NCBI GenBank assembly: GCA_021839095.1
Contig: JAKCBU010000066.1
Location: 1-6,553 of the forward strand
Reading direction: 5' to 3'
DNA from: Pseudomonadota bacterium
GTDB taxonomy: Bacteria; Pseudomonadota; Gammaproteobacteria; Acidithiobacillales; Acidithiobacillaceae
Length of the DNA stretch: 6,553 bases
Shown: positions 1 to 6,553 of the stretch, piece by piece
Position numbering within the stretch: the stretch's first letter is position 1
Layout: each line of letters starts with the position of its first letter
Made by a program: the position numbers and the translations under genes
Notes under the pieces: model-generated
What the model saw: the letters and a program-made list of their open reading frames with translations, nothing else
Told to the model about the DNA's origin: nothing
Database searches by the model: none

Positions 1-441
1 GCCGGACCGAATGTCACCCTGCTCGGCTTCACCGGGACCGAAATCCTGCGCGACCACCTGCAACGGGGACGCGCCTTCGTTTTTGCAGCGGAGGAGGACT
101 TCGGCATTGCCCCGCTCGAAGCACAGGCTTGCGGCACGCCGGTCATCGCCTATGGCAAAGGCGGAGTCCGGGAGACCATCGTGCCATTGGCGGAGACGGA
201 GGACACCGCGCCCTCCCCCGCACCCACCGGCGTATTTTTTAACGAACAGTCAGAAGCCGCCATCATTGCAGCGGTGGAACGCTTCGAGCGGGAAGGCACG
301 ATCATCACCCCAAACGCCTGCCGTGAAAATGCGCTCCGGTTTACTCCGGAACGTTTTCGTTCCGAATTCACCGATCTCGTGGAAAGGGAATGGCGCATTT
401 TTCAGGAAAAATCTCGACATCGGGACGCACAGCATATATAA
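1..441 (+). CDS. GT4-family glycosyltransferase, C-terminal part (5' end outside window)
   Basis: The last 146 residues of a GT-B retaining glycosyltransferase are read in frame from base 1 to TAA at 439-441; the N-terminal domain lies left of the window. The nucleotide-sugar binding core is clear: VTLLGF (residues 5-10), then EDFGIAPLE (32-40), the GT4 E-x7-E motif with Glu32 and Glu40, then ACGTPVIAYGKGG (43-55). The tail (PTGVFFNEQ, and Arg/Phe-rich FTPERFRSEF) resembles WbaZ/WbpZ-type mannosyl- or D-rhamnosyltransferases of O-antigen loci. It would act at the cytoplasmic face of the inner membrane, using GDP-mannose or GDP-D-rhamnose. The donor is inferred from the neighbouring GDP-D-rhamnose genes and cannot be read from motifs. 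It is followed 36 bp later by rmd on the same strand, so co-transcription is likely. Membership of GT4 is secure; linkage and acceptor are unknown. Confidence 0.9.
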   Translation, partial: AGPNVTLLGFTGTEILRDHLQRGRAFVFAAEEDFGIAPLEAQACGTPVIAYGKGGVRETIVPLAETEDTAPSPAPTGVFFNEQSEAAIIAAVERFEREGTIITPNACRENALRFTPERFRSEFTDLVEREWRIFQEKSRHRDAQHI

Positions 442-477
442 AGGACAAACCTGCATGCCATCGAAAGCAAGTACTCC

Positions 478-481
<4 letters not shown>
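440..481 (+). promoter_or_regulatory. Possible 8-codon leader ORF coupled to the rmd start
   Basis: The 36-bp gap before rmd has no good Shine-Dalgarno close to ATG 478. It does have AAAGGA at 440-445, nine bases before an ATG at 455-457. That ATG opens a mini-ORF (M P S K A S T P, stop TGA 479-481) whose stop overlaps the tandem ATGATG at 478-483 that starts rmd. The geometry would suit translational coupling, with ribosomes ending the mini-ORF reinitiating on rmd. The sequence elements are seen directly; the function is inference, and chance is quite possible for so short an ORF. Confidence 0.25.
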
Positions 482-2378
<1,897 letters not shown>

Positions 2379-2404
2379 CCGCCCCTCAGCACGGAGATGA
2401 TGCA

Positions 2405-3850
2405 ATGCACTCGTTGATCCCAGTCATTCTTTCCGGCGGCGCCGGGACGCGTCTGTGGCCGCTTTCCCGGCAGAGCCACCCCAAGCCCTTCTTACAACTG
2501 CCCGATGGCGAAACCTTGTTGCAGAAGACACTGCAACGCGCGCTGGCCCTGCCGGGTGTCCATCACTTTATCACCGTGACCAATCGGGAATACTACTTCC
2601 AGACACGGGATGTCTACCAACCGGTGTTGAACCAAGCAGAACAGCGGGCGGCATTTTTCGTTCTCGAACCGGTAGGCCGCAACACCGCCCCGGCCATCGC
2701 CGCTGCCGCATTGCAGGCGGAAGCCCTGATCGGGCCGGAAGCGATCCTGCTGGTGCTGCCCGCCGACCATCTGGTGCAGAACCAGGCCGCGTTCGCTCAA
2801 GCGGTGGAGCGGGCACAGCAACTGGCCGAGCAGGGCTATCTGGTGACCTTCGGTATCCATCCCGCCTGGCCGGAAACCGGTTATGGGTATATCGAGGCCG
2901 GCGACACCCTTGAGGCAGCCGGCACGCCACTCGGCTTCGCGGTGCGCCGCTTCGTCGAAAAACCCGACAGCGATACCGCGGCCGCTTTTCTCGCCCAGGG
3001 CGATTACACCTGGAACAGCGGCATGTTCTGCTTCCGTGCCGATGCTTATCTCACCGCCTTGGAACGCTACGCACCGCAACTCTACCACGACACCCGCAGC
3101 GCCTGGGCGGAGGGTCGCTGCGAATCCGATTTTCGAGAACTCGCACCGGGCTTCGCGCAGGTGCCGGACATTTCCGTAGACTACGCGGTCATGGAAAAGG
3201 CCGAGCAGGTCGCTGTCGTCCCCGGCGACTTCGGCTGGAGCGACATTGGTTCGTGGACCGCTTTCGGCGCCCTCCTCCCTGACGGGATCAATGGAAACCG
3301 CGTCTTGGGAGAGACGGTGCTGGAAGATGCGCAGAACTGTATCGTCCACAGTTCGGATCGCCTGACCGCCTTGCTCGGGGTGGAGGAACTGATCATCGTC
3401 GATACGCCGGATGCCCTCCTTATCGCCCGCAAGGACCGCGACCAAGACGTCAAACGCATCGTCACCGAACTGAAGCGACGCGGCCATGAAGCGCACAACC
3501 TGCACCGCACCGTCCACCGTCCCTGGGGTACCTACACGGTACTGGAGGAAGGCGCCCGTTTCAAAATCAAGCGCATTTTCGTCAAACCGGGAGCTGCGCT
3601 TTCCCTGCAAATGCACCATCACCGCAGCGAACACTGGATCGTCGTATCGGGCACCGCAAAGATCGTCAATGGCGAGGAGGAGCGTCTCATCCGCACCAAC
3701 GAATCCACCTACATCCCTGCCGGAACCGCGCATCGCCTGATCAACCCGGGCGTGATCGACCTGGTGATGATCGAGGTGCAGAGCGGTGAATATCTGGGAG
3801 AGGACGATATCGTGCGTTTTGATGATCGTTATGGACGCGTGGCTTCCTAG
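2405..3850 (+). CDS. manC: Bifunctional mannose-1-phosphate guanylyltransferase / mannose-6-phosphate isomerase
   Basis: A type II PMI-GMP enzyme (ManC/AlgA/WbpW group). It makes GDP-mannose from mannose-1-P and GTP, and interconverts fructose-6-P and mannose-6-P, supplying Gmd. The N-terminal nucleotidyltransferase domain starts at once: SGGAGTRLWPLSR (residues 10-22) with K27 in PKPF, the pyrophosphorylase signature. PADH and the FVEKPD sugar-binding motif follow. The C-terminal cupin isomerase domain (about 370-481) has RPWGTY and the metal-site block QMHHHRSEHW (402-411) followed by VVSGTA. The length of 481 aa is typical, and both domains look intact. GGAG at 2393-2396, eight bases before ATG 2405, supports the start. 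It lies 26 bp after gmd, in the same order as rmd-gmd-wbpW of the P. aeruginosa A-band locus. The phosphomannomutase step must be encoded elsewhere. Confidence 0.96.
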   Translation: MHSLIPVILSGGAGTRLWPLSRQSHPKPFLQLPDGETLLQKTLQRALALPGVHHFITVTNREYYFQTRDVYQPVLNQAEQRAAFFVLEPVGRNTAPAIAAAALQAEALIGPEAILLVLPADHLVQNQAAFAQAVERAQQLAEQGYLVTFGIHPAWPETGYGYIEAGDTLEAAGTPLGFAVRRFVEKPDSDTAAAFLAQGDYTWNSGMFCFRADAYLTALERYAPQLYHDTRSAWAEGRCESDFRELAPGFAQVPDISVDYAVMEKAEQVAVVPGDFGWSDIGSWTAFGALLPDGINGNRVLGETVLEDAQNCIVHSSDRLTALLGVEELIIVDTPDALLIARKDRDQDVKRIVTELKRRGHEAHNLHRTVHRPWGTYTVLEEGARFKIKRIFVKPGAALSLQMHHHRSEHWIVVSGTAKIVNGEEERLIRTNESTYIPAGTAHRLINPGVIDLVMIEVQSGEYLGEDDIVRFDDRYGRVAS

Positions 3851-3892
3851 CGGGGCCCCGAAGCCGCTGCCGCTTCATCAGGAGAAAGGCGC

Positions 3893-4501
3893 ATGCGCGC
3901 AGAGATACGTTATTTATGGCAGCACCGCGAAAAACCCACGACCTTAAAACGCGCGCTTATTCTGATCGCTAAACGCCTGCTCAACGTCTACCCCCTGCTG
4001 CGCATCTTGTGGCGTATCCAGCGCTTCCGATCAAAAGGCGCGACCATCGGCACGCTCTGTGTCCTGGGGGAGATCAGCTATTCCGCCTCCCTTAAAAATC
4101 TTGTTGTCGGAGATCACTGCTCCGTGGGGAGCTGTGAATTATTCCTGCACGATACGATACAGATTGGGAACTTCGTGACGATCAATGGCGGTGTCAAACT
4201 CATCTCGGCATCGCATCGATTGACCGACCCGCTTTGGCGACATAAAAAAAGCCCGATACATATTGGCGATTACGCATGGATCGCGACGAACTCCATCATT
4301 CTTCCCGGCGTTCGCATCGGCAGAGGGGCGGTAGTCGGCGCTGGCGCCGTGGTTCGGGAAAACGTCCCGGATTACGGGATCGTTACCGGCAACCCCGCCA
4401 CCCTTGAAACACACCAAAGAACCAGCGACCTGCATTATTATCCAGCGCTCTTCAATGCCCCTTTTGAAGCCTGGATCGGCAAGAATCTCGTGCGCTCATG
4501 A
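3893..4501 (+). CDS. Left-handed beta-helix (hexapeptide repeat) acyltransferase
   Basis: A 202-aa protein of the LbH/WbbJ-like sugar O-acetyltransferase type, presumably using acetyl-CoA (or another acyl-CoA) to modify a polysaccharide sugar. The first ~50 residues are basic with hydrophobic patches and lie outside the fold. The helix of imperfect [LIV]-G-x4 repeats runs from about 51 to 155 (IGTLCV, VVGDHCSVGS, IGNFVTINGG, IGDYAWIATNSIILPGVRIGRGAVVGAGAVV). H108 in SASHRL, inside a loop interrupting the repeats, is the likely catalytic histidine. GNPAT (167-170 region) is the usual closing motif of this family. AGGAG at 3880-3884, eight bases before ATG 3893, fixes the start. It sits 42 bp after manC and 22 bp before the GT2 gene, consistent with the same operon. 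G+C is lower than in the biosynthesis genes (31 of 60 at 4201-4260). The acyl donor and target sugar are unknown. Confidence 0.87.
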   Translation: MRAEIRYLWQHREKPTTLKRALILIAKRLLNVYPLLRILWRIQRFRSKGATIGTLCVLGEISYSASLKNLVVGDHCSVGSCELFLHDTIQIGNFVTINGGVKLISASHRLTDPLWRHKKSPIHIGDYAWIATNSIILPGVRIGRGAVVGAGAVVRENVPDYGIVTGNPATLETHQRTSDLHYYPALFNAPFEAWIGKNLVRS

Positions 4502-4523
4502 TATTTGCCTATCCGGGATAGCC

Positions 4524-5480
4524 ATGAAAATCACCGTACTGGTGCCCACCTATCGCCGCCCGGCGGACTTGGCCCGCTGCCTGGAGGCGCTGTCCCGGCA
4601 AGAACGCGGTGCCGACGAGGTGATCGTCGTCGCCCGCGCCGACGACCAGGAAAGTTGGCACGTTCTCGCGCCGTGGCGCCTCAAACTGCCCTTGGTGGCC
4701 ATTGAAGTGTACGCGCCTGGACAAGTACACGCGCTGAACGCCGGAATCCAACGGGCAACGGCGGCAGATATCATCTCGATTACCGATGACGACGCCGCTC
4801 CACATCCCGACTGGCTTTCCCGCATCGAAGCCCATTTTATCCGAGACCCCACCATTGGCGGCGTTGGTGGCAGAGACTGGGTACATCAGGGAGGAGGCAT
4901 TGAGGACGATTCTCGCGCCGTGGTGGGCAAAGTGGAATGGTACGGGCGCGTTATCGGCAATCATCACCTGGGGGTCGGCGAAGCACGCTATGTCGACGTG
5001 CTCAAAGGTGCAAACATGAGCTATCGGACCACGGCCATTGCCGGCCTGAAATTCGACGAATCGCTCCGTGGTACCGGCGCCCAGGTGCATAATGACTTGA
5101 GCTTTTCGTTGGAGGTCCGTCGCAAGGGTTGGAAACTCCTTTACGACCCACTCGTCGCCATCGACCATTACCCGGCCGAGCGATTTGATGAGGATAAACG
5201 GGCCACCGTGCACATCCCGGCGTTAACCAACGCAACACACAACGAGACCGTCGCGCTTTTGCGTTACCTAACCCCCATACAGAGACCCATTTTCATGGGC
5301 TGGGCACTACTGATCGGGACGCGGGTTGCTCCGGGCATCTTACAGATGCTACGCCTCCAGATTCACCGCACCCCCTCAGTCAGCATATTTTGGGCCGTTC
5401 AGGCGGGCCGCGGCGCGGGATGGCGCACCTGGCGACAGGCGTATAAGGCGGGCAAAGGCGCTCACTCTTCGGAACGATGA
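4524..5480 (+). CDS. GT2-family glycosyltransferase, 3' end formed by IS remnant
   Basis: An inverting GT-A glycosyltransferase of 318 aa. VLVPTYRRPADLARCLEAL (residues 5-23) is the classic GT2 N-terminus. ITDDDAAPHPDWL (86-98) holds the D88-D90 metal/nucleotide motif. KGANMSYR (161-168) and the acidic GTGAQVHNDLSF (183-194) form the acceptor/catalytic region, followed by GWKLLYDP. A hydrophobic stretch (about 256-276) could be a membrane-associated helix. The start chosen is ATG 4524. An in-frame ATG at 4404 would add 40 residues unlike GT2 and overlap the acyltransferase by 98 bases. The ribosome site is weak (CGGGA, about 4513-4517). The final six or seven codons and the TGA (5478-5480) lie in sequence that, one frame over, encodes the start of the transposase remnant, so the native C-terminus was probably replaced. 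The core domain is complete and the enzyme may well be active. The donor sugar is unknown; D-rhamnose is a context guess. Confidence 0.88.
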   Translation: MKITVLVPTYRRPADLARCLEALSRQERGADEVIVVARADDQESWHVLAPWRLKLPLVAIEVYAPGQVHALNAGIQRATAADIISITDDDAAPHPDWLSRIEAHFIRDPTIGGVGGRDWVHQGGGIEDDSRAVVGKVEWYGRVIGNHHLGVGEARYVDVLKGANMSYRTTAIAGLKFDESLRGTGAQVHNDLSFSLEVRRKGWKLLYDPLVAIDHYPAERFDEDKRATVHIPALTNATHNETVALLRYLTPIQRPIFMGWALLIGTRVAPGILQMLRLQIHRTPSVSIFWAVQAGRGAGWRTWRQAYKAGKGAHSSER

Positions 5481-5777
5481 TGGGTTGGTTTTCACCTCAC
5501 GGCGCTTTATCGTGAGCGTACAGCACCCCGGCTTACAGCAGAAGTTTATAGAACCGCACGCGCCCCAGTAGAACGGCATGATCGAACGGTGATTCCGGAC
5601 CATGAAAAAGCAGTATATCTGGCAAACCTGCTTTCCATCACTGGAAGATGCAAGGCCGATCATAGGCCGTGGATCGAGTGCCACAACCGTCACCGGCCAC
5701 ATCAGGCGCTGAGAATGAAAACCCCAGCGGAAATGTATAAATTTAGTGACATACCTATGCAGATTCCGGTAGATCAT
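5461..5777 (+). pseudogene. Decayed 5'-truncated IS3-family transposase (OrfB, integrase core C-terminal part)
   Basis: Reading from 5461 gives L T L R N D D G L V F T S R R F, matching the LRSDNG-VF block of IS3-type DDE transposases; the catalytic Asp codon is 5476-5478. It continues GLQQKFIEPHAPQ, then TAG (5569-5571, probably a former CAG Gln codon), NGMIER with the catalytic Glu at 5584-5586, then TGA (5590-5592) and FRTMKKQYIWQTCFPSLEDARPIIGR. Near 5669 the frame must shift to read WIECHNRHRPHQALRMKTPAEMY, the usual OrfB ending. So the copy has at least two nonsense mutations and one frameshift, and it lacks OrfA and the first Asp. It cannot be functional. The right boundary is uncertain: no terminal inverted repeat or target duplication is recognisable, and recognisable homology fades after about 5740. 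The family call rests on recalled motifs; the subgroup is not determined. Confidence 0.82.
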
Positions 5778-5822
5778 TACATGCTCACAGAGTGTTCATT
5801 TACCACCCAACACCGCCATGAT
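5461..5822. mobile_element. IS3-family insertion sequence fragment (scar)
   Basis: This is the stretch between the GT2 gene and the minus-strand gene. Everything recognisable in it is the 3' portion of an IS3-family element. Only the right part is left; the left end, OrfA and the first two thirds of OrfB are absent. Bases from about 5780 to 5822 encode nothing recognisable and may hold the old right end of the element. No intact IS ends were found by eye. Confidence 0.6.
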
Positions 5823-6553
5823 TCAAAACGGAACACGTTTTAGGTCTTCTATAAATTTTTTCGGTTCTTGTTTTATTATTTCCCTATAGCCATCAAACTC
5901 TAAGCTAGCTTCTTGGAAGTTATCTAAAATATCAAATATTTTAGATATAATGTGTGGAATATTTTCGGATGACTCATCGAACTTATATTTTTCATGAATA
6001 GGGACATCCTCGTAATATCTTGCAGAACCTCTTTTCCCCGTTATAACGCAACAGCCTAAAATTGCCGCCTCTCTCGGGATTCTGTCTTTCCCCGGATGAC
6101 TTCCGAAGTCAATATAGCACTTTGCCTTCTGGAGTGTTCCTATGACTTGACTTCTGCTCATATTGATCAGTGGAATAAATTCAACCCCTTCCGCAGAAGA
6201 AATTATTTTTTTCGTAAAGGCTGACCCTTTCTTTGGATTGTACGCCACAATGTTTTCCTTTTCTTGATGAACACCACCCAAATTTATATAATCCATATTA
6301 ATATAGTCAGATAGGTAATAAGCCGGACTTAGACCTTTAAAATGGTCAACACCACTAACCGACTGAAACATATATAGGTCGGCAAAATTAAGCAGTTTAT
6401 CATTTCTATAGTCGTACTTTCTATACAGAACCTCTAGGTTATAGATGTCAACTATTGGTTTTCCTGTGACCATTTTTGACAACTTATTTATTGCACGAGA
6501 GAATATAAAATCTGTTCTTTTTACTCGGTAGGTGTAATAATTATCCACACTTA
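5823..6553 (-). CDS. GT-B-like glycosyltransferase-type protein, C-terminal part (5' end outside window)
   Basis: Read right to left, the frame stays open from the window edge to TGA at 5825-5823. A GTG at 6548-6546 is the first possible start inside, but no stop precedes it, so the gene probably begins beyond the window. About 243 residues are visible. Numbering from that GTG, NIVAYNPKKG (99-108) looks like the first strand of a GT-B C-terminal domain. MSRSQVIGTLQKAKCYIDFG (130-149) is followed by HPGKDRIPREAAILGCCVITG (151-171), which resembles the nucleotide-sugar binding block of GT4-like enzymes (REAA plus a Gly/Cys turn), and then RGSARYYEDVPI. Such proteins occur in polysaccharide clusters, often annotated as hypothetical or glycosyltransferase. 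The gene is markedly AT-rich (19 of 60 G or C at 5881-5940) and opposite in strand to the operon, suggesting separate acquisition. It converges on the IS scar. The donor, acceptor and exact family are unknown. Confidence 0.75.
   Translation of the reverse strand, partial: SVDNYYTYRVKRTDFIFSRAINKLSKMVTGKPIVDIYNLEVLYRKYDYRNDKLLNFADLYMFQSVSGVDHFKGLSPAYYLSDYINMDYINLGGVHQEKENIVAYNPKKGSAFTKKIISSAEGVEFIPLINMSRSQVIGTLQKAKCYIDFGSHPGKDRIPREAAILGCCVITGKRGSARYYEDVPIHEKYKFDESSENIPHIISKIFDILDNFQEASLEFDGYREIIKQEPKKFIEDLKRVPF

Noticed and set aside
2492..3733. A 413-codon open frame on the minus strand antisense to manC, and similar long antisense frames opposite rmd (541-1218) and gmd (1548-2405)
   Set aside because: They mirror strongly supported plus-strand genes in GC-rich DNA, where antisense frames stay open by codon bias. 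Their translations show no recognisable motifs.
3851..3860. Perfect 10-base palindrome CGGGGCCCCG just after the manC stop
   Set aside because: It has no loop and no following T-tract, so it is not a convincing terminator. Downstream genes are closely spaced, and a palindrome of this length is expected by chance in GC-rich DNA.
4404..4523. Upstream ATG at 4404 as the GT2 start
   Set aside because: It would overlap the acyltransferase by 98 bases and add a non-GT2 N-terminus before the canonical MKITVLVPTY start at 4524.
5825..5841. Inverted repeat AAAACG / CGTTTT with a 5-base loop at the end of the minus-strand gene
   Set aside because: The six-base stem is weak and mostly AT, lies inside the coding end of the minus-strand gene, and has no clear T-run in the proper place for either strand.
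5589..5843. 84-codon open frame as an independent small gene
   Set aside because: Its middle (WIECHNRHRPHQAL, TPAEMY) is the frameshifted C-terminus of the IS3-type transposase; there is no credible start or ribosome site for a separate gene.

Overview
The window is part of a bacterial surface-polysaccharide (LPS O-antigen or exopolysaccharide) gene cluster. The left 5.5 kb is GC-rich (for example 42 of 60 bases are G or C at 2701-2760) and reads as one plus-strand operon with gaps of 22-42 bp or a 4-base overlap. Protein motifs resemble gamma-proteobacterial homologues, especially the Pseudomonas aeruginosa A-band genes. An acidophilic or Acidithiobacillus-like host would be compatible, but the sequence does not fix the genus.

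Layout: 1-441 is the C-terminal part of a GT4 glycosyltransferase. It is followed by rmd (478-1365), gmd (1362-2378) and a bifunctional manC/algA-type gene (2405-3850). Next come a hexapeptide-repeat acyltransferase (3893-4501) and a GT2 glycosyltransferase (4524-5480). From about 5461 to 5780 lies a decayed, 5'-truncated fragment of an IS3-family transposase, with two in-frame stops and a frameshift. The first recognisable codons of this fragment form the 3' end of the GT2 gene. Beyond it, on the minus strand, is an AT-rich gene (19 of 60 G or C at 5881-5940) for a GT-B-like glycosyltransferase-type protein that runs off the right edge.

How the genes fit together: the ManC-type enzyme converts fructose-6-P to mannose-6-P and mannose-1-P to GDP-mannose; a phosphomannomutase is needed in between and is not in this window. 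Gmd dehydrates GDP-mannose to GDP-4-keto-6-deoxymannose, and Rmd reduces that to GDP-D-rhamnose. The GT4 and GT2 enzymes would transfer D-rhamnose, mannose or other sugars onto a growing glycan, and the acyltransferase probably decorates it. The order rmd-gmd-manC matches the P. aeruginosa common (A-band) polysaccharide locus, but here it is not followed by wzm/wzt transporter genes. The IS scar coincides with an abrupt change of base composition and gene direction, so it probably marks the join between two blocks of different origin.
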